Source: Streptomyces sp. WM6386 (GTDB lineage: Bacteria > Actinomycetota > Actinomycetes > Streptomycetales > Streptomycetaceae). From it: a stretch of DNA of 19,113 nucleotides. Position numbers and translations under genes: made by a program. Where the stretch lies: positions 1 through 19,113 of the forward strand of contig NZ_JXTE01000104.1 of assembly GCF_000972385.1 (NCBI RefSeq), given 5' to 3'. The notes beneath the pieces are model-generated. The model did not search any database. It had not been told where the DNA came from and saw only the letters and a list, made by a program, of their open reading frames with translations. Shown here piece by piece: positions 6,808-13,478 of the stretch; position 1 is the first letter of the stretch, and every line of letters starts with the position of its first letter.

Positions 6808-8232
6808 ATGCGCCGTTCGAAAATCGTCTGTACTCTCGGCCCCGCGGTCGACTCCCACGAAATGCTCGTGTCCCTGATCGAAGCCGGCATGAACGTGGCC
6901 CGCTTCAACTTCAGCCACGGCACGCACGCCGAACACCAGGGGCGGTACGACCGCGTCCGTGCCGCCGCCAAGGAGACCGGCCGGGCCATCGGTGTCCTCG
7001 CCGACCTTCAGGGCCCCAAGATCCGCCTGGAGACCTTCGCCGAGGGCCCGGTGGAGCTGGAGCGCGGTGACGAGTTCGTCATCACGACCGAGGACGTCCC
7101 GGGTGACAAGCAGATCTGCGGGACCACCTACAAGGGCCTGCCGGGCGACGTCTCGCGCGGCGACCAGATCCTCATCAACGACGGCAACGTCGAGCTGAAG
7201 GTCCTGGACGTCGAGGGCCCCCGGGTCAAGGCGATCGTCATCGAGGGCGGTGTCGTCTCCGACCACAAGGGCATCAACCTGCCCGGCGCGGCCGTCAACG
7301 TGCCGGCGCTGTCGGAGAAGGACGTCGAGGACCTCCGTTTCGCGCTGCGCATGGGCGCCGACATGGTCGCGCTGTCCTTCGTCCGCGACGCCAAGGACGT
7401 GGCCGACGTCCACAAGGTGATGGACGAGGAGGGCCGCCGGGTCCCCGTCATCGCCAAGGTGGAGAAGCCGCAGGCGGTGGAGAACATGGAGGACGTCGTG
7501 ATGGCGTTCGACGCCGTGATGGTCGCCCGTGGTGACCTCGCCGTCGAATACCCGCTCGAGAAGGTCCCGATGGTGCAGAAGCGCCTCATCGAGCTGTGCC
7601 GCCGCAACGCCAAGCCGGTGATCGTGGCGACCCAGATGATGGAGTCGATGATCACCAACTCCCGCCCCACCCGCGCCGAGGCCTCCGACGTGGCCAACGC
7701 GATCCTGGACGGCGCGGACGCGGTCATGCTGTCCGCCGAGTCGAGCGTGGGCGCGTACCCGATCGAGACCGTCAAGACGATGTCGAAGATCGTCACCGCG
7801 GCCGAGCAGGAGCTGCTCAGCAAGGGCCTGCAGCCGCTCGTCCCCGGCAAGAAGCCCCGCACGCAGGGCGGTTCGATCGCGCGTGCCGCGTGTGAGATCG
7901 CGGACTTCCTCGGCGGCCGGGGCCTGGTGGCGTTCACCCAGTCCGGCGACACCGCCCGTCGTCTGTCGCGTTACCGCGCGGTCCAGCCGATCGTCGCCTT
8001 CACCACCGACGAGAGCACCCGCAATCAGCTGACGCTCAGCTGGGGCGTCGAGTCGCACGTCGTGCCGTTCGTGAACAGCACCGACGAAATGGTCGACATG
8101 GTCGACCAGGAGATCGCCAAGATCAACCGCTTCAACCCGGGCGAGATCGTCATCATCACCGCCGGCTCGCCCCCCGGCATCCCCGGCACCACCAACATGC
8201 TCCGCGTCCACCACCTGGGCGGCCAGAAGTAG
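6808..8232 (+). CDS. pyk: Pyruvate kinase
   Basis: The 474-residue enzyme transfers phosphate from phosphoenolpyruvate to ADP, giving pyruvate and ATP, the last step of glycolysis. The TIM-barrel A domain starts at once with MRRSKIVCTLGPAVDS and AGMNVARFNFSHG (27-39), then ADLQGPKIRLE (65-75) and the B-domain insert (about 77-170). The active-site signature VMVARGDLAVEYPLEKV follows (about 237-253), then TQMMESMI (275-282) with DGADAVMLSAESSVG. The C domain (about 345-474) contains the effector region. The length is normal for bacterial type II enzymes. It lies 82 bases after ackA on the same strand with its own promoter-like sequence. Synteny suggests S. coelicolor pyk2, one of two paralogues there. 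Confidence 0.96.
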   Translation: MRRSKIVCTLGPAVDSHEMLVSLIEAGMNVARFNFSHGTHAEHQGRYDRVRAAAKETGRAIGVLADLQGPKIRLETFAEGPVELERGDEFVITTEDVPGDKQICGTTYKGLPGDVSRGDQILINDGNVELKVLDVEGPRVKAIVIEGGVVSDHKGINLPGAAVNVPALSEKDVEDLRFALRMGADMVALSFVRDAKDVADVHKVMDEEGRRVPVIAKVEKPQAVENMEDVVMAFDAVMVARGDLAVEYPLEKVPMVQKRLIELCRRNAKPVIVATQMMESMITNSRPTRAEASDVANAILDGADAVMLSAESSVGAYPIETVKTMSKIVTAAEQELLSKGLQPLVPGKKPRTQGGSIARAACEIADFLGGRGLVAFTQSGDTARRLSRYRAVQPIVAFTTDESTRNQLTLSWGVESHVVPFVNSTDEMVDMVDQEIAKINRFNPGEIVIITAGSPPGIPGTTNMLRVHHLGGQK

Positions 8233-8237
8233 GACCC

Positions 8238-8259
8238 CGGGGCCTCTCCGGGGGCCCCG
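8238..8259 (+). terminator. Hairpin directly after pyk
   Basis: CGGGGCC (8238-8244) pairs with GGCCCCG (8253-8259) across an eight-base loop, five bases after the pyk stop. There is no T-tract, as is usual in Streptomyces. Confidence 0.55.
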
Positions 8260-8285
8260 ACGGCCGAGAAGGCCTGTGTACGGCG

Positions 8286-8320
8286 CTGAGGGCGCCCCCT
8301 GGATCAGGGGGCGCCCTCAG
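8286..8320. terminator. Strong bidirectional terminator between convergent genes
   Basis: The arms CTGAGGGCGCCCCCT (8286-8300) and AGGGGGCGCCCTCAG (8306-8320) are perfectly complementary over 15 bases, with loop GGATC. The hairpin stands between pyk (plus) and the Ser/Ala-rich protein gene (minus) and can serve both. Confidence 0.9.
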
Positions 8321-8356
8321 GCGTGTTGCGGCTCCCGAACGGGCCTGTGGCGGCGC

Positions 8357-9646
8357 TCAGTTGGTTTGGTAGCTGTGCAGTCCCGGCACGTGCAGGGTGC
8401 CGCCGAACTGGCCGGCCTGCACGACCGTCACCTTGGTGAAGTAGATCAGCGGGATGTTCAGCGGCGGCGGGCTCTCCGGGCTGAACGTGATCGGGATCAG
8501 CCCCAGCAGGTTGCCGGAGATGCTCTCCGTGTACATCACCGTGTCGCCGTCGCGGATAGTGGAGGTCGAGCCCTTGGCCGCCTGCACGTGGTAGGTCTTG
8601 CCGGACTGCTCGTCCTTCACCGTCTGGTGCAGGTCGCCGATGTCGGTGCCGTCGGAGATGACGTACTTCAGCACCTCCTTGACGGTGCCGTCGGCCGTGC
8701 GCACCTTGACGATGCCCTTGTAGTCGGCGCCCTTCAGCAGCAGGGAGCTGGCGTTCAGGTACCAGGGTTCGGCCGGCAGCGGCACGGCGTTGTCCACGCC
8801 GCCCTCCGCGTCGGTGGCGACCGGGCAGTCGTCGACGTCCGTGGTGGAGCTCGGCGACGGGCTGGCGGTGGCCGCCTCGGCCGCCTTCTCGACCGCCTTG
8901 GTGGTGTCCTCGGCGGCCTTGGAGGCCGCGTCGGTCGTGTCCTTCACGGTGTCCTCGACCGTGTCGGCGACCTTGCCGGTGGTGTCCTTGACGGCGTCGG
9001 ACGCGTCGTCGTCCTTGCTGTCGTCGGAGGAACTCTCCGAGGCCGAGGCCGACGGCGTCGGGCTGGCGCTCGCGGACGGCGAGGCGCTCTCACCGCCCGT
9101 GAAGATGCCCTCGATGGCGTCGCCGATCTCCTCCAGCACGTTCCCGCTGCTCTCGGAGGGCGAGGGCGTGGCGGTGGCACCGGACTGGGCGTCGTTGGAG
9201 CTCGCCGAGGACGAACTGGCGGACGCCGACGGCGTGGGCTCGGCCTCGTCGTCGGAACCTGAATCCGACGAGGAGTCGCCACCCGAGTCGGAGCCCGGGG
9301 AAGCGGACGCCGAGGGTGTCGCCTCCGCGTCGTCGGAGTCACTGGCGGATGCCGACGGCGACGGCGAGGCGGACGCCGAAGCGTCGTCCTCCAGGGCCGC
9401 GACGCAGTCCTTGTACTCGTCGGCCGTCAGGCTCTTGGAGGTGGGCTGGTCCTCCGCGTTGGCGAGCGTCGGCGTGAACCCCATCCCCATGAGGACCGCG
9501 GTCGGCATCGCCGCCAGGGCTATCGCCTTGCCGGCGGGCATGTGGAAGCGGGTGAACAGCGGCTTCTTGGGCGCCGCATGCCGCGGCCCGGTTCTCGCAC
9601 GGGACTCCTCCACATCAGTCCCGTGGGTCACCTCGTCAGCCGGCAC
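8357..9646 (-). CDS. Secreted or membrane-anchored Ser/Ala/Asp-rich protein with 11-residue helical repeats
   Basis: The protein has 429 residues and no recognised enzymatic family. A basic N-terminus is followed by a hydrophobic segment (about 38-62, GKAIALAAMPTAVLMGMGF) ending in ANA, which is either a signal peptide or an anchor. Residues about 88-210 are low-complexity Ser/Ala/Asp/Pro of the kind that spans cell walls. Residues 217-260 form four 11-residue units (DAVKDTTGKVA, DTVEDTVKDTT, DAASKAAEDTT, KAVEKAAEAAT). A compact domain rich in predicted strands occupies about 275-429. Only two cysteines are present (81 and 274), one on each side of the low-complexity part. GTG at 9646 has GGAGG four bases upstream and overlaps the DUF6114 gene by 11 bases, so it is probably coupled to it. 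Names such as HypF seen on relatives are not supported by anything in the sequence. Confidence 0.8.
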   Translation of the reverse strand: MPADEVTHGTDVEESRARTGPRHAAPKKPLFTRFHMPAGKAIALAAMPTAVLMGMGFTPTLANAEDQPTSKSLTADEYKDCVAALEDDASASASPSPSASASDSDDAEATPSASASPGSDSGGDSSSDSGSDDEAEPTPSASASSSSASSNDAQSGATATPSPSESSGNVLEEIGDAIEGIFTGGESASPSASASPTPSASASESSSDDSKDDDASDAVKDTTGKVADTVEDTVKDTTDAASKAAEDTTKAVEKAAEAATASPSPSSTTDVDDCPVATDAEGGVDNAVPLPAEPWYLNASSLLLKGADYKGIVKVRTADGTVKEVLKYVISDGTDIGDLHQTVKDEQSGKTYHVQAAKGSTSTIRDGDTVMYTESISGNLLGLIPITFSPESPPPLNIPLIYFTKVTVVQAGQFGGTLHVPGLHSYQTN

Positions 9647-10205
9647 TGTGCCTCCCGTTCGCCCCGTTCGCCGGGCTCGTTCCTGACAGATCGTTCGGCT
9701 CACCGACGTCGTACGCGTCCTTGGTGAGCGTGGGAACCGCACCCTCGGGGGCGTTGCCCTCACCCGCGGTGTCCCCCTGGCCCGGCTCCTGCACCGGCGG
9801 CTCGCCGGGTACCCAGGCCACGGCCATCGCCCCGCCGACGAGGGCGAGGAGGAAGCCGACGAGGAAGCCGCCGAGGTTGGACACGGGGATGGAGACCAGG
9901 GCCAGCAGGATCGCCGCCACGCCCGCGAAGGTGCGGACGTGCTTCTGGAACCAGAGGCTGACGCCGAGGACGACCAGCAGCACGCCGATGATCAGCGACC
10001 CGGCGCCCGCGGTGGTGGCCATCGCGAGGGTCAGGTGACCGATCTGGAGGTGTGCGTAAGGGAAGTACGCGATGGGGATTCCGCCCAGAAGGACGAACAG
10101 GCCGGCCCAGAACGGCCGGTCGCCCCGCCAGGCGCGGAACTTCCGCTTGATGACCCGGATGTAGTGCTCGTCGTGGCCGGGTACGGCAGGAGTCTCGGCG
10201 CTCAT
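9636..10205 (-). CDS. DUF6114 family membrane protein
   Basis: The protein has 189 residues. A charged N-terminal cytoplasmic segment (HDEHYIRVIKRKFRAWRGDRPFW) leads into about four membrane helices (roughly 33-50, 58-84, 92-108 and 111-131). A hydrophilic acidic C-terminal tail follows (PGEPPVQEPGQGDTAGEG...). The pattern RKFRAWRGDRPFWAG and the helix GGFLVGFLLALVGGAMAVAWVPG are what I recognise as DUF6114, an actinobacterial family without known function. ATG at 10205 was chosen over the upstream in-frame codon because GGAG stands nine bases before it and homology starts there. It sits between DUF6230 and the Ser-rich protein on the same strand, which suggests a membrane partner for the two secreted products. 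Confidence 0.85.
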   Translation of the reverse strand: MSAETPAVPGHDEHYIRVIKRKFRAWRGDRPFWAGLFVLLGGIPIAYFPYAHLQIGHLTLAMATTAGAGSLIIGVLLVVLGVSLWFQKHVRTFAGVAAILLALVSIPVSNLGGFLVGFLLALVGGAMAVAWVPGEPPVQEPGQGDTAGEGNAPEGAVPTLTKDAYDVGEPNDLSGTSPANGANGRHSAG

Positions 10206-10279
10206 GGAAAACAGCTCCCTGGTGCGGCGTTGCTGTGGTGGTGAGTTGTACGGCACGTGAAGAACCGCGCTTCACAGTG

Positions 10280-10314
10280 GACGGGCGGGGGCGCCATCGG
10301 CTCCCCCGCCCGTC
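10280..10314 (-). terminator. Hairpin between DUF6230 and DUF6114 genes
   Basis: GACGGGCGGGGG (10280-10291) pairs perfectly with CCCCCGCCCGTC (10303-10314), and the interior GCC/GGC can extend the stem with a bulge. It lies ten bases past the DUF6230 stop inside the likely operon. It may therefore partly terminate or stabilise the upstream message, giving more DUF6230 than DUF6114 transcript. Confidence 0.75.
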
Positions 10315-10323
10315 AGCGAGTGC

Positions 10324-10959
10324 TTAGTAGCACTCCTTGACACCTGACGACAGCGACATCTTCAGGCCGCTGAGCTTGAAGGTTCCGGCGGTGGTGGCCC
10401 ACGCCGTCTGCTTCACATCGGTCAGCGTGGCCTTGTCGGCCTGCTGGGCGAAGCCGAAGGGGTTGGCCTGCTCGCCGCCACCCTTCATGCCCGGACCCTT
10501 GCTGGCGTCCTTGGCGGCCACACCGATGTCGATGTTCTCGAAGGTCGCGTCGGCCTCGAGCTCTTCGACGTCGATGTACAGGTTCTCGGCCTGGACGGGA
10601 GTACCGCCGCCGCCCGCCTTCAGAACCAGGCTGACCGACCCGAGGATCGGGATGTTCGGCGTGACCACGGACTGGCACATACCGGTGATCGAGGCCGACT
10701 TGAACCCCGAGACCGCGACGGCGTGAGCCGTCTTCTTGCCATCGAGGGTGTAACCCGTGTCAAGCGCACCGTACTGGGAGAAGCCCGTACCGACGAGCTT
10801 GTCCGCGGTGACCTTGAACGACTGGCCCGACACACTGAACGACGCGGCGAGAGCGCCCTGCGCGAGGGCGACACCTATCGCAGCCGTGGCGGCCACGCTG
10901 GGCACCATCACGACGGCGAACCGCTTCCATCTGGTCCCGCCACGCACCTGGGACTCCAT
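10324..10959 (-). CDS. DUF6230 family secreted protein
   Basis: The protein has 211 residues. RWKRFAVVMVPSVAATAAIGVALAQGALAASF (about 10-41) is a signal peptide or N-terminal anchor with a probable cleavage after ALA. The mature part (SVSGQSFKVTADKLVGTGFSQYG...) is rich in predicted strands, has glycine-rich loops (LKAGGGG; GMKGGGEQ) and contains two cysteines, one in TGMCQSVV and one in KECY at the very end. I recognise this as DUF6230; relatives are often labelled cholesterol esterase, for which no catalytic triad or GxSxG is visible. ATG at 10959 has GGAGG four bases upstream, an excellent site. It is first in the minus-strand group with the DUF6114 and Ser-rich protein genes, and is preceded by a long regulatory-looking region. 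Confidence 0.85.
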   Translation of the reverse strand: MESQVRGGTRWKRFAVVMVPSVAATAAIGVALAQGALAASFSVSGQSFKVTADKLVGTGFSQYGALDTGYTLDGKKTAHAVAVSGFKSASITGMCQSVVTPNIPILGSVSLVLKAGGGGTPVQAENLYIDVEELEADATFENIDIGVAAKDASKGPGMKGGGEQANPFGFAQQADKATLTDVKQTAWATTAGTFKLSGLKMSLSSGVKECY

Positions 10960-11204
10960 ATTTCCTCCTTCTCGGACGTACATCTCCTGGCCCTGACTGC
11001 CCCTGTCGAACATGACGGCTCAGCCGGGCAGGGATGGGAGAAGTGCTACGTCCTCGGGAAGGGGAGCGCCCGTACTCGGAGGCGCGAACCGCGCACCGAT
11101 CACCGGCGATCACCCCCGAGCGACAACCACTGGTCGCGCCTGAAGCACATCACGCACAACCTTGCTGGACAGGCTTCACCGGAAGGCGAAGACCCCCCTG
11201 CCCA

Positions 11205-11231
11205 AGAGCAGGCACCACTGCTGCCTGCTCT
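11205..11231 (-). other. Stable hairpin in the probable DUF6230 leader
   Basis: AGAGCAGGCA (11205-11214) is perfectly complementary to TGCCTGCTCT (11222-11231), with a seven-base loop. It lies about 250 bases before the DUF6230 start codon, downstream of the dyads on the minus strand. A leader structure or a weak terminator is possible. Confidence 0.45.
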
Positions 11232-11341
11232 GCTCGGTGGGGACCCAGGAGTTCCCGCGGGCCCGACCGGCTGTCGGGGTGCGGGGAATGGACCGAGCGT
11301 CGCCGATCGTGGTGCATTCTCGCCGCCCGCACAAGGGGCTT

Positions 11342-11359
11342 CGTTACTCGGTAGTAACG
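11342..11359. promoter_or_regulatory. Dyad CGTTACT-CGGT-AGTAACG
   Basis: Seven-base arms are perfectly complementary around a four-base centre. The shape suggests an operator for a dimeric HTH protein, such as a TetR or GntR type. A related, shorter dyad lies 115 bases further from the DUF6230 gene. Confidence 0.55.
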
Positions 11360-11473
11360 GCCGGATAACCGAACAACGACCCGCTGGTCTCGGCCGACGA
11401 CTCTGGGTGGCGCGTAGTGGCCGGACAAAGTTGTTGATGATCGGACAGAATCCGACAGATCAACGCCTGAAAC

Positions 11474-11486
11474 TTACTGGAAGTAA
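11474..11486. promoter_or_regulatory. Dyad TTACT-GGA-AGTAA
   Basis: Five-base arms are identical in core sequence to the TTACT/AGTAA dyad at 11342-11359, but the centre is one base shorter. It could be a second site for the same regulator. Confidence 0.4.
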
Positions 11487-11488
11487 CA

Positions 11489-11526
11489 GCGGCCGCGATT
11501 ACCAAGATTTGGTAAAGCGCGGCCGC
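11489..11526. promoter_or_regulatory. 38-base near-perfect dyad centred on TTACCAA-GAT-TTGGTAA
   Basis: The inner arms TTACCAA (11499-11505) and TTGGTAA (11509-11515) are perfect. They are flanked by GCGGCCGCG (11489-11497) and CGCGGCCGC (11518-11526), also perfectly complementary, with one base against two between the arms. It can be an operator or a cruciform/hairpin. The AT-rich core inside GC-rich arms is unusual for this genome. Confidence 0.6.
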
Positions 11527-11594
11527 AGTGGCCTCTCATCGTCGAATCTTTCACTCGGGCACCACATACCCGGGTGTTTAGGGACTGGTCAGAA

Positions 11595-11610
11595 CGGGGC
11601 TCCCGCCCCG
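11595..11610 (-). terminator. Hairpin downstream of the thioredoxin-TPR gene
   Basis: CGGGGC (11595-11600) pairs with GCCCCG (11605-11610) around a four-base loop. On the minus strand it is followed by TTCTG, about 15 bases after the stop codon. Neighbouring GC-rich blocks allow alternative pairings. Confidence 0.55.
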
Positions 11611-11625
11611 GTCGGGGCCCCTCCC

Positions 11626-12606
11626 CTAGAACAGGGCCCGCGCCAGCGCCCGACGCGCCGCGATCACCCGCGGATCATCGGCCCCGACGACCTCGAAGAG
11701 CTCCAACAGCCGCACACGTACGGCATTGCGGTCGTCACCGAACGTGCGCCGCACGGTGTCGATGAGCCGCCCGAAGGCGTCATCCACATGCCCGCCCACC
11801 AGATCCAGGTCGGCCGCGGCGATCTGCGCGGCCGCATCGGCCGGCTTCTCGGCGGCGTCCTCGCGGACCCGCTGCGGGTCCAGACCCTGCACCCGATGGA
11901 GCAACTCGGCCTGGGCGAGGCCGAGTTTGGCCTCCGTGTTGCCCGGGTCGTCGCTCAGTACGTTCTTGTACGCCTGCACCGCACCGCCGAAGTCCCCCGC
12001 GTCCAGGGCCTGTACGGCGGCCTCGAGCAGCGCGTCGTAGGGTCCGACCGGCATCGCGGGCTCGGCGGCCTGTGCGGCTGCGGGCCCGGCGTCCGGGTCC
12101 ACCGTGATCCCGGTGAGCCCGAAGCGCTCCTCGGCGACCTGCACCAGCTGGTCCAGGGTCTGCTGGATCTGCTCCTTGCCGGCGGCGCCCTGGAAGAGCG
12201 GCAGGGCCTGTCCGGCCACCACCGCGAAGACGGCGGGGATCCCCTGGACCCCGAACTGCTGCATCAACATCTGGTTGGCGTCGACGTCGATCTTGGCGAG
12301 GAGGAGGCGCCCGTTGTACTCGACGACGAGCTGCTCCAGCACCGGGCTCAGCTGCTTGCAGGGCTCGCACCACTCGGCCCAGAAGTCGATGACGACCGGC
12401 ACCTCGGTGGAGCGCTGCAGGACATCCCGCTCGAACCCGGCCTCGTCGACGTCGATGACGAGATCGGCCGGCGAGACGCCTCCGGCGCCGCCGCCCTGCC
12501 GGGCCGCTGCGGCGCGCGCCTGCTCCGCCTTCTCCTTGGCCTCCTGGGCCGCCTTCACCGCGGCGAGGTCGACGACTCCGCTCATGGACATGTTCCGTGG
12601 CTGCAT
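11626..12606 (-). CDS. Thioredoxin-TPR protein (YbbN/CnoX-like)
   Basis: The protein has 326 residues. After a charged N-terminal helix (LAAVKAAQEAKEKAEQARAAAARQ) a thioredoxin fold occupies about 48-160, with VVIDFWAEWCEPCKQLSPVL (CxxC at Cys80 and Cys83) and the cis-proline loop GIPAVF (Pro124). Residues about 188-326 are helical repeats of TPR type (YDALLEAAVQALDAGDFGGAVQAYKNVL; LGLAQAELLHRV). Such thioredoxin-TPR fusions protect proteins from oxidation or act as holdases that hand clients to chaperones, although many in this group reduce disulphides poorly. The ATG at 12606 has GGAGGA seven bases upstream; Met6 and Met8 are alternatives. It is divergent from the TetR gene. Confidence 0.9.
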   Translation of the reverse strand: MQPRNMSMSGVVDLAAVKAAQEAKEKAEQARAAAARQGGGAGGVSPADLVIDVDEAGFERDVLQRSTEVPVVIDFWAEWCEPCKQLSPVLEQLVVEYNGRLLLAKIDVDANQMLMQQFGVQGIPAVFAVVAGQALPLFQGAAGKEQIQQTLDQLVQVAEERFGLTGITVDPDAGPAAAQAAEPAMPVGPYDALLEAAVQALDAGDFGGAVQAYKNVLSDDPGNTEAKLGLAQAELLHRVQGLDPQRVREDAAEKPADAAAQIAAADLDLVGGHVDDAFGRLIDTVRRTFGDDRNAVRVRLLELFEVVGADDPRVIAARRALARALF

Positions 12607-12710
12607 GCGTCTATCCTCCCCCGTCCGCGGGCGCAAGTGAAAAGCGTTGAGAAAGCCGGTACCGCTTCTGTACTGCCGAGCGCCGGGTCCCCACCCCACG
12701 CCAGTGGTTT

Positions 12711-12727
12711 CGCTACGGGTCGTAGCG
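12711..12727. promoter_or_regulatory. Dyad CGCTAC-GGGTC-GTAGCG between divergent genes
   Basis: Six-base arms are perfect around a five-base centre. It lies 105 bases before the thioredoxin-TPR start and 84 bases before the TetR start. Dyads in such positions are commonly the operators of the adjacent TetR protein, so autoregulation and control of the divergent gene are reasonable inferences. Confidence 0.5.
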
Positions 12728-12810
12728 TAATGGCATCGGGCGCCTCGCGGCCACCGGAGCCCGGTGATCTCCCTCACGGCCTCACAGGAATTGCCGGTTA
12801 TGGTCGTGGG

Positions 12811-13437
12811 ATGCAGAGCCGCGCCCCCGCCCCGCGGGCCACAGGACGCCCCCGCAGCGCCGCCGCGGACGCGGCGATCCTCGCGGCGACCCGGGAGGCC
12901 CTGGTGGAGCTGGGCTGGTCCAAGCTCACGCTGGGCGACGTGGCGGCGCGGGCGGGGGTCGCGAAGACCACCATCTACCGTCGCTGGGCGGGCAAGAACG
13001 AACTGGTCGTCGACGCGGTGGCGGAGCTCTTCGACGAGCTCGAACTCCCCGACTGCGGCACCCTCGCCGCCGACATCGAGGGCGTGGTCCTGCAGTACGC
13101 CGCGATCCTGGCCCGTCCGGAGGCGAAGAGCGGTCTGATGTCGGTCGTGGCCGAGTCCATCCACGACGACGCCCTGCGCGAGCGCATCCGCTGGTCGATC
13201 GTCGAACGCCAGAAGCGGCTCGTCCTGGAGGGCCGCGCCCGCGCCGAGGCGCGCGGCGAGCTCCCCCCGGAATCCGATCCGGGGGAAACCGCCCGCACGA
13301 TCGACCTCATTTTCGACATGGTCGCCGGCACGGTGGTGCACCGCACCCTGGTCAGCGCGCAACCGGCGGACGAGGAGTGGGTGCGCGGCTTCACCCAGGT
13401 CCTCCTCCTGGGCCTGACCTCGGCCGGACCCCGGTAA
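12811..13437 (+). CDS. TetR/AcrR family transcriptional regulator
   Basis: The protein has 208 residues. The N-terminal domain has the standard TetR pattern: AAILAATREALVELGWSKLTLGDVAARAGVAKTTIYRRWAGKNELVVDAV (21-70), with the recognition helix around AKTTIYRRW (51-59). The C-terminal domain (about 75-205) is helical, contains ARTIDLIFDMVAGTVVHRTLV and ends FTQVLLLGLTSAGPR; it would bind an unknown ligand and form the dimer. ATG at 12811 follows a short sequence without a clear ribosome binding site, and a -10-like TTATGG lies nearby, so a leaderless message is possible. It is divergent from the thioredoxin-TPR gene and convergent with the lipoprotein gene. Confidence 0.9.
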   Translation: MQSRAPAPRATGRPRSAAADAAILAATREALVELGWSKLTLGDVAARAGVAKTTIYRRWAGKNELVVDAVAELFDELELPDCGTLAADIEGVVLQYAAILARPEAKSGLMSVVAESIHDDALRERIRWSIVERQKRLVLEGRARAEARGELPPESDPGETARTIDLIFDMVAGTVVHRTLVSAQPADEEWVRGFTQVLLLGLTSAGPR

Positions 13438-13445
13438 GTACGAGA

Positions 13446-13466
13446 GGCCGCCCGGCGCGGGCGGCC
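13446..13466. terminator. Bidirectional terminator between TetR and lipoprotein genes
   Basis: GGCCGCCC (13446-13453) and GGGCGGCC (13459-13466) form a perfect eight-base stem with loop GGCGC, in the 41-base gap between two convergent genes. Confidence 0.8.
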
Positions 13467-13478
13467 GAGTCCGTCGCC

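Larger units (their letters stand above)
10960..11594. other. Long gene-free region upstream of the DUF6230 gene
   Basis: No credible gene lies between the DUF6230 start and the thioredoxin-TPR gene end (666 bases in all). The half near the DUF6230 gene contains a hairpin (11205-11231); the far half contains three TTAC-based dyads, listed separately. The base composition is less GC-rich around 11340-11580 than in the flanking genes, as in promoters. It may hold a distant promoter with a long leader or a small RNA. Confidence 0.6.

Noticed and set aside
8790..9686. A 298-codon plus-strand Ser/Ala-rich frame opposite the secreted protein
   Set aside because: It mirrors the Ser/Ala/Asp low-complexity coding sequence on the minus strand; the minus-strand gene has the signal segment, a strong ribosome binding site and operon context.
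11150..11428. A 92-codon minus-strand frame in the long intergenic region
   Set aside because: No ribosome binding site, no family resemblance, and it runs across the hairpin and one of the dyads.
10723..13437. A 904-codon open frame on the plus strand ending in the TetR gene
   Set aside because: The TetR protein starts at 12811 with its normal N-terminus. The upstream part is antisense to the DUF6230 and thioredoxin-TPR genes and has biased, low-information sequence.
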